Below are positions 41,026 through 52,479 of a DNA stretch of 64,000 bases, one piece after another. The stretch comes from Ambrosia x helenae. Taxonomy: Eukaryota; Streptophyta; Magnoliopsida; Asterales; Asteraceae. A program made the translations under genes and the position numbers. The notes below the pieces were generated by a model. It was given only the letters and a program-made list of their open reading frames with translations. It ran no database searches and was not told where the DNA came from. Position 1 is the stretch's first letter. Each line of letters opens with the position of its first letter. The stretch is taken from positions 100,291,292 to 100,355,291 of the forward strand of contig CM061226.1 of NCBI GenBank assembly GCA_030844895.1, in the 5' to 3' direction.

Positions 41026-44000
41026 AGCAGGTTTAATTAATAGAAATCCTCTTCTGATCCAAGATCAACCAAAAATATTTTAGGAAGAAATCTATGTCCA
41101 TAAAAATTATAAGAAAATATAGAAAAATTATCAAGGAAATTACTAGAATAATATTGTGAGGTAAATTGACAATTTTTGTGCGCAGAAAATTGTGAATTTA
41201 CAGGCACGATTGATTTCTAGAAAATTCTTTGGTAATACCAAAATATAAGAAATACAAGAAATATGAATTATCTATAAACAAGAACTTTATAAAGTATAGA
41301 TATGTTATTATAGAAGTATTCTTTCTATCTCTCGTATTAAATAAAAGAATATAAGAGCAACGTGTTAAGAATAAAGAATCCACATTCCATATCATATCAC
41401 ATGAAAAATTACAAATCCGTTATATCAAAAGACAGGAAAATTAAAGGTAATAACCTTCCTTAAAAGAAATTCATGTTTAAAAGTGTTCAAAATCAGACAT
41501 AATTAGAAGAATATATATACGATTATTAAAGAAAATTGTACAAATATTGTACTCCCACTTGAGCATTCCTGTGATCAAGCTTTATCCCTCCGACAAAATT
41601 TGTTTTATCTGACACCCTGATGAAATCCAAGTAAAACATAAATATATTCTATAAGAATATACCATTTCGTCTAACTTATCATTTGAAACCATCAATACAT
41701 ATATTTTTACAAAATATCCGGAAATATATATAATTCCTTTAAAATTTCATTTCTTGAATCTAGGAAACTATTTTCAACCTAGAAATCTTATAAGAAGTCG
41801 ATAAAAGAATATTAAAATCCAACTCATATTATTATGAATCAGTGTCATCCCGATCTGAACGAATCAACAAAAGTAATATTAAAGCTTATATTAAATCAAG
41901 CCACATGTCATTAGAAATTCTAGAATACTTTGGATATTCAAAGTCTTTGTTGGAAATATTTCCGATCACTTTCCTTTTCTAGATTAAAGTCTAACATTCT
42001 CTCGTTGGACATTCAAGTTCGAAGTCACATCTAAAAACATCTCCGATATAAAAACCTATCACCTTGACTTCATTCTCAGAAAAACTTTCGCCATCTAGTT
42101 TGGTTCATCAAAATTTGAAACCCGAATCTAAACAAATCTATAGACGATATGTTCATATTATATATCAACGTTTCGGTTATCAACACTATTATTAATCGTT
42201 ACTCTAGAATCCTAGAAACTACCCTTACCCGATCAATACCACTGCCCAACCTCAGTATATCATGTTCTTAACTTAGGATATGTCAAAGTATCCCCTATTT
42301 ACGTGAGATTTTGTAGTCTACTGAGATCTTTTAGTTATTTATCCCAACTTATGATACCGTAAAAGCATTTTAAAACTCCGACCCGAATATTAGGTCCCAC
42401 AGATAATCTAATGACATGTTAAGTTTTAGAAATTTATAAGTCTTCCCGTGACAAATTAAGTTTTCAAATATGAAGTTAGTTATTTATTCTAAGAATATAA
42501 AGACAAATAGGTATATTTTAGTATATATCCATTTATTTCGCATCATTCAAATGAAATCAAGTTCAAAGACTTGCTAATTTGAGAAAGATGTGAAACTATA
42601 ATACACCAATGGTATTTCCACTACTATTCCATTGTCTAGAGCCTCGAAGAAAAGAATAGAATATTTGATATAAAAAGAGTTAGAGCACTAAACCCGATAG
42701 GTAAAAATTGTGACGACCATGGTTGCAATTAGAAGAATTCCAAAAACTTCTCTGTCAGTATAACTAGTAGAACCCCCGACCATTATGAAGTCCTTCATGG
42801 TATTGGTTTAACGTTTGAAAAAGTGGTATTTAACCCAAGGAGTACTTCTTTAGAAAAGTGCAAACCATTATCATTCTCTATTCCAAACTAATTTGTTTAA
42901 GAAATTTGGAAAAATTTCCTGAATAATTATTGTGCTCGTTAACCTCAACCTTTGAGTCACGAGACCTAACACTTGTGACAATATGATAAGAGAACTTTGA
43001 TTATACTAAAGGTGTGATATATCGTAACGATAAACCATCATCTGTAAATCGAGATTCTGTGAATTAGGCACATCCATGGCAGCCTAGATCTTGAAATAAG
43101 AATCTTGTTCGTAACCATATTCATCCGTATACAGAACTGATTAAAATCTAGCAATCAAATCAGTATGTAGAATCAAAAATGGCTGCATGTCCTCTATGCA
43201 ACCCCTGTGGCAAAAAGAGATCCGGACCCTTATAAGAGGTATATCCGGACATTTCCCACAGGATTTCGTGTAGGGACATAGGATACTGTAAAGGAACAGG
43301 TACCCTATCCAATGTCGGAGAGAATTCTTGTACTTCCTAACAGATGTTGCCAATACTTTAATAATAGTATCTAGAGATCCTTCAGTTTGATCAACATAAT
43401 ATATTTTATTCGATGCAGGATTGATCTATTCTGACGAATATATTACTAGATTATCAAGTATCTTACAAATAGATTGACTCATTTCGGTCATATTCTGGTC
43501 ATTTTACACAAATAAAGAACTCTATTATAATCTTTCGCATACATAGAAAATATTCTATACGATGAGGATCATTTTTCAATATATATATGAGCGCCTCTTA
43601 GCAGATCTCCTAAAATAAATTATTATATCAACCTCATGAATGGTTATTCTTGATCTTCCGATTCAATCACCAGTTGACCATTTTCATTCCAATGGAAAAT
43701 TTTGTTATGATCAATTCCATATATAAGGAATACGTATTAAATCCATAAATGAATGAGATTGGCGAATTATTCACGGCATGAATAATTCTCTTGACATCAT
43801 ATAAGTCTCGACGTATTATCTCGATCATCTTCGTTTTGTATGATGAAAGAATCCTGCTTCATAAAAACTCTTGAGAATTATTTACGCGTTAAATATATTC
43901 CACTCAAGTATAAATGATTCCTTGTAAAGATCCACTTTATACGGTTATTCATTTGAACTTTCTGCGAAGCCTCGCCTCAACCTGAATATTTATTACAGCA

Positions 44001-44861
44001 CCAAAATAACTATAAGCTCGCTGCTCCTGAAAATATTCGTTTATACTTATCAAACTCGAATAAGCCGATAGGTTATAGAAAACAAATCTCATGATCTAAG
44101 ATTATAACATTTATACGATTTCATATGTCTACGACAACCTGATAAGTGACTATCCAGTGGTTTATTTCCAGAATACATATTAAAAGAAATTTATAGAAAT
44201 TTGAAAAGAAAATCTAAGATATCTTATATTATTGTTAACAAACCAAGGATAAATAAACTATCGATCGTTAGGATTATTATAGATACGTATCAAGAATATT
44301 AACTTGGGATATACCGAGTCATCGTTATATAATAAAAGAATGGTTAAGATACCATCACTAGAAAATCCACAATGAGAATTAGTATAGACGATTGGTCAAG
44401 AATGAATTATCCTAAGATTCATAATTCCAGAATATATTAATTTGGTGAATACATAATTATAAATATCATGATTTAAGAGAAATAATAGGGTATGGGGATA
44501 TCATACCACCACAAGAAAGTTTATAATAAGAATTGATGCGGCCAAGGGATTGGCCAAAGATAAATGATATTACGAGAAACCATTAAGAATAGAAAGCCAT
44601 CTAAAGCTTTATAAGCTTGAATTATATAACGCTAAGAGGGGACTCTAGAATTAAGCATTTAAGATTTTAACCCTGTCATTATAAGAGTTTAGAAAATATC
44701 AATTGAAAAATAAATAGGGGACAAGTTCTATAGGTTGGGGAGAACCTAATAATAAGTATTATAAAGATTATCAAAAATAAGTAACCAAAAGATATTTATT
44801 AAACATTATAAGATAATTCAAATCGAATCTCGAGGACGAGATTCCAATAGGTTGGGGAGAA
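41026..44861 (+). other. Element B internal region, non-coding
   Basis: AT-rich and full of stops in all frames. Homologous to the two halves of the A interior. A possible gag relic is at 43188-43290. It ends with GAGGACGAGATTCC and the polypurine tract GGTTGGGGAGAA at about 44850-44861. Confidence 0.8.
43188..43290 (+). pseudogene. Possible decayed gag zinc-knuckle relic (element B)
   Basis: Starts TGTCCTCTATGC (Cys-Pro-Leu-Cys), continues with GATCCGGACCC and AGAGGTATATCCGGAC and ends near TAGGGACATAGG. The counterpart in A is at 21721-21812 on the minus strand. Only the general pattern of a Ty3 gag C-terminus survives. Confidence 0.35.
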
Positions 44862-45701
44862 TGTAATATCCCGTTGTTAAGTACCCAAAATTATATATAT
44901 AATTTATGATTAATTAATATAATTGTCTAATATTATAACTAAGCTAATCCGGCCCAATGGAATCGGCCCAATATATCGAGCCCATCCGATAATAAAAGAC
45001 CAAAACATATTAGCCTATAATAATTGGACTCCAGTTGTAAAAGCCCAACACCCCTTCGGCCCGTTAAACATCTCGGCTCACTAGAACTATCCGGCCCAAA
45101 CCACACTAATTCTTCATCATCCTTATCATATTATACATTCATGCACTCCTCCTATATGATACATTGAATTTACCTTCTTTATCATACATGCATATTATAT
45201 ACACTCACGCCATCTTTCTGTCCATCCTCCTTATCCAATCATTACATTCACTCCCTTCTATTCTTGCTTAAAACTCACGCACACCTACACATTCATATCC
45301 ATATCTTACACTCAATCTCTAAAGCTCGGCCACATGTCCTACTTCCTCATCATCAAGTAATCATCATCCTATCATAATCCTTATCTTATCATTACCTTGA
45401 CATATGATTCATGCATCTCATTTGGTATAATATATACTTGTCACACCCTCAAAATCCACTTGCGGAGTTTTACCGCGAGGCGCATGACAAACCAGGATCC
45501 AAACCAACGATCACAATAAACAAGTCTAAATGAATATAATGCAATTTCAAAACATAGTTTAAAATCCCCGTTTACAGCGGAAGCTTATTCAAAACAATAT
45601 CTTAAAAGTAAACCAAATGTTCAACATGTGAAAACCATGCGACTCTAACTAGACGCCGTGCAGACGCGTGCACCCTAGTCCAGTTGTGCTACCTTAGCGA
45701 C

Positions 45702-46168
45702 CTAAGAAAACATGTAAAAGTTTACGTCAGCACAAAAATGCTGGTGAGTTTACAGGTTTTGTATCCAAGTACCAAGTCAACCTGTCCATACTATAACAAA
45801 TCGAAAACCAGTGTACGCTAGCTAGGCGTATGTTTTGTTACTACCACAATTGGAAAACCATTACTAACTCGAATACCAGATGTTGTGCCCGAAAAGTAAA
45901 CCAGTTGTTCCTGTTGTTCCTGTTTGAGACAATATGCACTCGCCCGGCCCTCCAAGCCGACGAGCGGGGTTGGTCACTCCCAATAGCGCTATTCACATTT
46001 CCCCGTTGTGCAAACCCGCACATTCATGGTTCCCCCCGGGACTTCCAAAGATCTTGTAGTACACAATAGAAACCCATAGTATGACAGTAGTTACCACATA
46101 ATCGTTTTAACACATGTTTTCTCCCCCGAAAATATGAAACTAGTTTAAAAGAGGGGCCGTAAACTCAC
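45702..46168 (-). other. Predicted LTR intron (solo LTR D)
   Basis: Minus strand: donor TTAAG|GTGAGTTTACGG, GGCCCC...CGGGGG, then ACTCACC, hairpin CAGCA-TTTTTG-TGCTG, GCTGAC, CATG and acceptor TTCTTAG|G. 467 nt, ending 263 bp from the element 3' end. Confidence 0.55.
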
Positions 46169-46596
46169 CTTAAGTTGCGTTACTCCTTAACCCGAGTAAA
46201 CTCAGCTGCTATGCTAGTCCCGTAAAGCGGCGACCTAACATATGACAGTTACAAGTACTTAGACTAATAACCCGCAGGTTAATTAGTCCCTAGATGTCCA
46301 GACCATAACCAAGTTCGTTTGAAAACACCGTGACTGTTTAACTGACCCAAAGTACAAGACTCGACATCCCATTGGTGACCCGAGACTCCCCGTGTTATGT
46401 TTACGCTCTCAAACATGCAATCATGCAATCACACTTAACATACGTTAACACACAACAAGTTATAGCACATAGTTCACGTATCACTGAATTACATCCAAAC
46501 ATATGTTACCAAGTTATTAGATATGTTACGGGGTTCCTAGCATGTTACTACATGTCAAATCGGGTCTCGGAATGCTAATTTACACTTACAGCAGCA

Positions 46597-46890
46597 GTAC
46601 ACGCGATTAGGAAAAGTCAACTAGCATTTAGGTTGGTCAACTAGCATTTAGGAACCCTAATCGCCTCTATTATAGGCGATTAGAAGCTATACCATATGAA
46701 ATTACTAGCATTTTGGCTATACCACATGTAACTACTAGCATTTAGGCTATACCACATGTAACTACTAGCATTTAGGCCTCTACTCGCATGAACATACTAG
46801 CATTTAGCCCTAATCGCATGAATTATGGGCGATTAGCATCCTACTCGCCTCTAACATAGGCGATTAGGAATGCTACTCGCCTGTAACCTT
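46597..46890 (-). repeat. Motif cluster 1 of solo LTR D, with a 30-bp tandem repeat
   Basis: Repeated GGCGATTAG / CTAATCGCC / ACTCGC words in both orientations. Inside is a 30-bp tandem repeat (46686, 46716, 46746, then a diverged unit) built on GCTATACCACATGTAACTAC. It lies downstream of the minus-strand TATA box, hence in the presumed leader. Confidence 0.75.
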
Positions 46891-47497
46891 GCTGTTCCGG
46901 TTTTTCGCGCGTTTAACGCTCCAAATCAGATCCAGAACGTGTGTAACTACCCAATATCATCCCAAACACTACCCTAAACATGTTTCAACTAAAACCCTTC
47001 GTTTTGCCTCGTATTATCAGCCCTGCATGCAAATCACGTAATCCAAACGCCATAAACATAGCATGAAACACCACACTAACATGCATAACTATAACCCTAA
47101 TAATCAATTCTCAGATTTTATCATCATAATATCATTAGTATTCTGAATTAACCTAATAACATGTTAATCATTCATCTTGAATCATAAAAACCCTAGCTTT
47201 CCAATCATAAACACACATAACACATGCATACTAGTTAAAATCCGATTAACAACACTTATTAACGATTTTCAGAAAGCTTTTCCGTTTTAGAACAGGTTTG
47301 GACTATTAGGGATTGAATAAAAATGTTTATAAGATTGCATGGATGTAAACCATACCTTAGATTTGTAAAAGAATGATGGATTAAGCTTGAAACCTTGTGT
47401 TTTGATCAAAAATCGTGTTCCAGAGGTTGTGTGTGTGTTGGGGCGGGTTATGGGACGACTAGGGTTTGTATAATGAAGTTTATGAGGTCAAGTATGG

Positions 47498-47505
47498 TAT
47501 TTATA
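47498..47505 (-). promoter_or_regulatory. TATA box of solo LTR D
   Basis: TATAAATA on the minus strand, with motif cluster 2 (47520-47700) directly upstream. The same layout occurs in D2 at 58968-58975. Confidence 0.55.
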
Positions 47506-47519
47506 GTCGTTTTTAGTCG

Positions 47520-47700
47520 TCCAGCACGTAACACGCGATTATGCAGCCAGTACACGCGATTAGGGATGCTAATCGCATGAATGTTCAGGCATTTGGGGCC
47601 TACTCGCCCCCTAGGGCACACGAGTAGCACCTACTCGCCCCTATTATTGCCTACTCGCCTCCCTTATAGGCGATTAGGCCTCCCTAATCGCCTATAGGGG
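47520..47700 (-). repeat. Motif cluster 2 of solo LTR D
   Basis: At least nine GCGATTAG, CTAATCGC or CTACTCGCC words in both orientations within 180 bp, immediately upstream of the minus-strand TATA box. Looks like a promoter-proximal binding-site array. Confidence 0.65.
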
Positions 47701-49311
47701 CTGGTTTCGTGTGTTTTGCGCGTTAAACCCCGTTTTAACATATGTTAACACATATTCACATACCGACAAGTCACATAATGATTGTAAACACATAACACTT
47801 GTAAATACACATATTCACACTCGTTCACCAATTCCCGGGACTCGAGACTTGTATGTTCCGTATGTCCTGACGATCCTACAAATCATCACCGTTTGTACAC
47901 TTGGTTAAGGACCGACATCTAATGAACCTCTAGACCCACATCCAATGATCTTCTAGACTAAACCGATAGTTCCCAAACCATAACCCGACTTAACTAACCC
48001 AGTTAAGTACAATGTACGCGTGACTCGCTAAGGTAGACTTTCATCTAGACAACGTTGTTAACCAGAATTTGCCGGGTGTCACAATACTCCTCCTCTTCTG
48101 TTGAGAAACTCACGCATGCCTTCACAACCTTATCATCATCTCATCATCATTATTCAATCATTATATATATGCATGATCTTATCCATCTAATATATATACA
48201 CATATTCATGCATCACTTCTGTATACCTTCATAATAATTGTATACTTTCAGCCTACAAACATACTACACCAAATCATAAAGAGAGGGAGAGAGAGTACGA
48301 TGAGATAGAGAGGAAAGCTTACGGGGATGACCGGAACTGGTCATCTTCTCCGGCCTGTCACCACCTCCGGTCCTTACCCGGTAACCTTCGCCTCCTCCAG
48401 TGACCTCACACCTGAATATCCTCGATTCGGATAACCACTATACACAGTCGAGCACCTACTCCCTCAGTCCCTCTATACTCCACCAATCGTTCTTCTCCGA
48501 TAAAACGAACAAACCGGACCACCATGATAGCTTCTCAATCGGTCACCACCGGCCGACTCCTCCTGTTCCAACCACCCACTGTTACCGGTCACCTTCTCCG
48601 GGTGGGTCCTTCTCCTCTTCGACTAGTCACCACCAAACGTAAACCACAACCTGCAACCACCGGTAACCGGCTCTGTTCCGAGTATCTCCGATAACCAATA
48701 ACCATCTACTTGATAAACCGACACCAACGAACTAACCATTAAACCGGTCATGTGTATATTATATGTATACGGGTGTGTATTGAAGAAGATGTATAATATA
48801 CGAGTTTGTTAACCAAGGTCCGATCGATCTAGTCACCTCCTCTTTTAAAGGTGACGAGGAGTTAAACCGGAACCTAGATCCACCCGAGGAGTTAAACCCG
48901 AACCTGGTTCCACGAGAGAGGTACTGAGTCGGTGTTCTTGGGAAAACTAGTAACTGTGAGCAGAGGATCTCGATTAAGATATACAAAGTCATATGAGAAG
49001 GTTAGATTGTTTATAATTAATACTATTATATTATTATGTTAGTTTCATTACTATTATTATATTATTATTATAAACGTGAAACGTGTGGGACGATAATGTA
49101 ACCCGACAATATTAAACGTATATCAAGCTATCAAATATATATATATATATATATATAAGAATATATAACATTAGAATATAATATTGTCCCCCCGGCGTTA
49201 TCACGTGCACAAGCCTTGCACGCGCTAATGTTAATAATTATAATAGGTACCATACATCTTGGAATATACTGATAGGGAATAAACTGCAGAATGGGAAGAA
49301 TATTGTATAAG

Positions 49312-49741
49312 GTGAGTACATGACCCTTTCCCTTTAAAAGCTTTTGGGTTGATTACATGCTTGTCTAGTAGTTATCAAAGTATTTTGTATGGTTTATATT
49401 ATAAAAGTGTTATCAAGTTGATAGAACTCGGTCGAATAGAAACTACGTAGAGTGGATCCATTCAGTATCATAGAGTATAGCCTGAACCAATTAGAGGTTA
49501 CGGGACCATATATAATCGATCTATACTCACGAGAATATATTTATCTAAACCAAGTAGAGGTTTAGAACCACAATAAGCATTTGTATGGTGCTCCATCGAT
49601 AATATATTCCACCTTAGAATGACCGAACCATATAGAAAGAATTGTATATTCGTTAAACTCGAGTTATTATTACAGTATGTCTAGAATCTCGGCATGTCTC
49701 ACTAGTATAAAAATACTAACGTACATTAAGCATGTGGTCAG
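49312..49741 (+). other. Predicted LTR intron (element B, 3' LTR)
   Basis: Second LTR copy of 40413-40842, with the donor, branch-point TACTAAC and acceptor unchanged. Confidence 0.55.
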
Positions 49742-50410
49742 GTATTTATACAAGATTATTAAAGAGCAAGTTGACGAATAGAAGATCTGGATAAGAAGAG
49801 GATGCTATGACTACATTTTATGTATTTCATTAATATTGAAATTCAGTTTAATGTGATCATTACAATTAAACCTGTTTATGCTAATCCGTTGCGCCACTTG
49901 GGTCGTTACATGAAGAGGACCAAAGAGTAGAGATGGTAAGTTGTTGATATCGGGTCCTCGCCGGAGAAGGGACTCGTCCGGAGAAGGAAACCGGTGCCGG
50001 CCCTCTCTCTCTTCCTGTACGTGAATCTCTTTCTCTCACTCACTCTACGTAACTCTCTCTCTCTCTCTCTCTCTGTGTGTATTATACAAAATGGTATAGA
50101 ATATGTATGTATGGATGCGTACATTCACAGCAAGGGAAATGGGCGGTGGTTTGGGCTTGTAGGTATTGGGCCGGATGGACTTGTGGGCCAAGGTAATTTT
50201 AATAGGTTGGGCCAAAGGGTATTGGGTTTCATAATTAAAGTCCAATGGTTATTCTAATATATTTTGGGCTAAAATGTTTTAACAGGCTTTTAATATCGAG
50301 TGGGCTCAATATATTGGGCCGATTCCATTGGGCCGGATTAGCTTAATTAATATTAGATGTTAATTAATTATAGATTATAGAATGTTTATTCTTTCGGTCG
50401 TTACATGGAC

Positions 50411-51058
50411 TCATTTTTGGATTCATTGAACATGCAATTTGATACAAAGATTCATTAGACTCATTGATACAAAGATACAATCACAAGGTGGTTATGCATT
50501 ATTATGCATATGTGTTTAGTTTAAAGTCATAGAAGGACACAATCCCTAATGTAAGGTAAATTGGTGATTGCGGTCCAGAACGTAATCATGAATTTATAGG
50601 TACGTTAGGGTGGTGTGAAATTCTATTAGGTTTTTTGGTAAGAAACCCAACATGTTTTTGAAGTATCAGAGGTGTGGTGGGTTAGTTGCGGTACACCCTA
50701 TATATAAGCACTAATGATACATCAAAAATGAGACTGGGGGATGGACCAATAATAAACCTCCGTTATTTGGTAGTTCATTTAGATCTCATGCATTCCCAAA
50801 ACTTAGGATTTGTGCTTTATATGGACCCTTATTCTCCTGGTTAGTTCAGACCAATGTAACTCAACTCTTATCCACACCCCACCTCAACTTAGAGTTCATT
50901 CATATCTTTTCTCGTATCCAAAATAAACAGTTTACGTTGTTACCTATAACTTTTGCCATCCTTTAATCCAAACCACAGTCGCACTGACATCTACCTAACC
51001 ACCCTCGATCTCATGTTCTTAATAACTTCGGGACGAAGTTACCAAAAGTAAGGGAGAG
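50411..51058 (+). other. Element E internal 3' end with polypurine tract
   Basis: Continuation of E after element A. Non-coding. It ends in CTTCGGGACGAAGTT and the purine-rich AAGTAAGGGAGAG just before the LTR start at 51059, a typical Ty3 3' end. Confidence 0.65.
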
Positions 51059-51278
51059 TGTAACCTTATGTAAATTTTCCCAAAATTCAAATTAGTAAAA
51101 TTCTCGTTTTTATTTGTTATATCACATTCTCATGTATTTGTAACCATATATTATGTACTCATCATTCCTAAAAATTTTAATTTTTGTTTGTTATGTCAAA
51201 GTTATAATTTTTTTATAAATACAAAATTTTCCAAATAAACAATATATTTTAACCTCTTTATATGTTTATATAATGATG

Positions 51279-51321
<43 letters not shown>

Positions 51322-51419
51322 ATTTTAGATTTATGAGTGTTTATAAATCTTGTTTGATAAAAACATTTAAAAGATGATAATATTGTCAAAAATCAGCAAA
51401 AGAAAAAAAATGCCGACCA

Positions 51420-51488
51420 CATGTCTCGAACCCTGGTCAATGATCGGGTCGAACTTACAGAAATACAACATAACCACTATGCCACTAT
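51420..51488 (-). other. tRNA-like Pol III promoter module in E LTR
   Basis: On the minus strand TGGCATAGTGGTTA matches the A box and GGGTTCGAGAC the B box, spaced as in a tRNA. It does not fold as a full tRNA by eye, so it is a tRNA-derived or SINE-like piece rather than a tRNA gene. Confidence 0.6.
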
Positions 51489-51751
51489 CGTTCTTGTGTT
51501 CTAAATAGGGAATGAGGTGTTAATAACCTAAACACGATTGCAAGACCCACCAACACCTATATTCAAATTAACGCGCCTTGGCTCGAATTTGGAAACAAAC
51601 TTGATGTTATGTGACCGACACACATTTCTCGGCCATAATCATCTCGCAATTACCATCAATGACGCGTTTACAGCTTGTGAATTGAATTCATTTGACTCAT
51701 TTTCAACTAACTTGGCTCAATCTTTGAAACCTTCCTTTTCTGCGACCTAGT

Positions 51752-51759
51752 TATAAATT
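51752..51759 (+). promoter_or_regulatory. TATA box of element E LTR
   Basis: TATAAATT in AGTTATAAATTGAAC. The F LTR has ACTATAAATTGGAC at the equivalent place. Confidence 0.6.
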
Positions 51760-52058
51760 GAACATACAAAAACATTCACCCAACTATTACAACCTTTCGC
51801 TGTACAAGAATCAAACGTAAATTATTACTCATTAATCTTTGGGATCAAGTTTTTGTGGCCAAACCATCGACACCCAACCATCTTGATTCACCCTCAATCC
51901 GTATTCGTTTCAGATAATTTTTCCTTGATTCTGGTTGATTAGTGTAACATTTGCAAATTTTCTAATAAATAAATTATAACTTTGGGGATCTAAAGTGACA
52001 ATAATCCATAACTGAAAATCGCATAAACCATATTTTTTCGTAACGTTTGGGGTAGTGT

Positions 52059-52423
52059 TGTAACACCCCAAATTTTTAAATACTGATACATTAAAAATAA
52101 AATTACTTATAACATTTATTTTGTTTTTAAAAACAGCCATTAAAAACGTATAAAATTTTGTGGTAAAGTTTTGTTTGTTCAAACTAATTATTGTGGCTAT
52201 TCAACAGAAATACGAATACTAACTAAAAACAAAAATATATAATAGCATTAAATATAGAAATTAGTATTTAGTTTATTTCATATTACTATTTAAATCCATA
52301 TGAGAACAACATTTCATTTTGGTATTTACTACAATAAACTATATTGACTCCCCATTTGAAACCGTTAGTACCATTGACTCTCATTTGATGGAATTTATGA
52401 ATATTAATCATGTTTTAATGGAT

Positions 52424-52479
<56 letters not shown>

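Larger units (their letters stand above)
45439..48083 (-). mobile_element. Solo LTR D (2,645 bp)
   Basis: TGTCACACCC...GGGTGTCACA with TSD ATACT (45434-45438 and 48084-48088). No internal region. Minus orientation is inferred from TATAAATA on the minus strand (47498-47505) and the predicted intron. It belongs with D2 (56902-59545): same length within one base, same ends and same order of blocks. It holds two clusters of GGCGATTAG / CTAATCGCC motifs. Confidence 0.9.
38622..49910 (+). mobile_element. Element B: non-coding LTR retrotransposon related to A
   Basis: TSD TGAAG (38617-38621 and 49911-49915). Plus orientation: PBS TGGTATCAGAGC at 41014-41025, and polypurine tract GGTTGGGGAGAA before the 3' LTR. 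LTRs are about 2.39 kb with about ten substitutions by eye (0.4%). The interior is 41012-44861 (3.85 kb) with no usable ORF. It was inserted in the LTR of its relative A in opposite orientation, giving a large imperfect inverted repeat. Its 3' LTR contains solo LTR D. Confidence 0.92.
44862..49910 (+). repeat. Element B 3' LTR, split by solo LTR D
   Basis: TGTAATATCCCG at 44862 to GGTCGTTACA at 49910. Without D and its TSD it is about 2.4 kb and matches the 5' LTR apart from about ten substitutions and a longer TA run. Confidence 0.95.
13958..50405 (-). mobile_element. Element A: non-coding LTR retrotransposon (LARD-like) with nested insertions
   Basis: Flanked by TSD TGGAC (13953-13957 and 50406-50410). 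Minus orientation follows from the primer site complement GCTCTGATACCA next to the right LTR and the complement of a polypurine tract (TTCTCCCC) next to the left LTR. Without insertions it has about 2.39-kb LTRs and about 4.1 kb of internal DNA without a usable ORF. It hosts C, Copia-2 and B. LTR differences counted by eye are about 20 (0.8%). Long LTRs plus a non-coding interior fit a large retrotransposon derivative. Confidence 0.9.
36727..50405 (-). repeat. Element A 5' LTR (right), split by element B
   Basis: TGTAACGACCC at 36727 to GGTCGTTACA at 50405. B occupies 38622-49910 with TSD TGAAG. The remaining about 2.39 kb matches the left LTR. Contains a predicted intron at 36895-37334. Confidence 0.93.
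51059..52058 (+). repeat. Element E 3' LTR, upstream part
   Basis: Begins TGTAACCTTATG after the polypurine tract. It contains an (ATA)n run near 51280-51320, a tRNA-like module (51420-51488) and a TATA box (51752-51759) about 700 bp from the start, as in the F LTR. The matching LTR end is not recognised. Sequence G begins at 52059, so the LTR is interrupted or truncated there. Confidence 0.6.
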
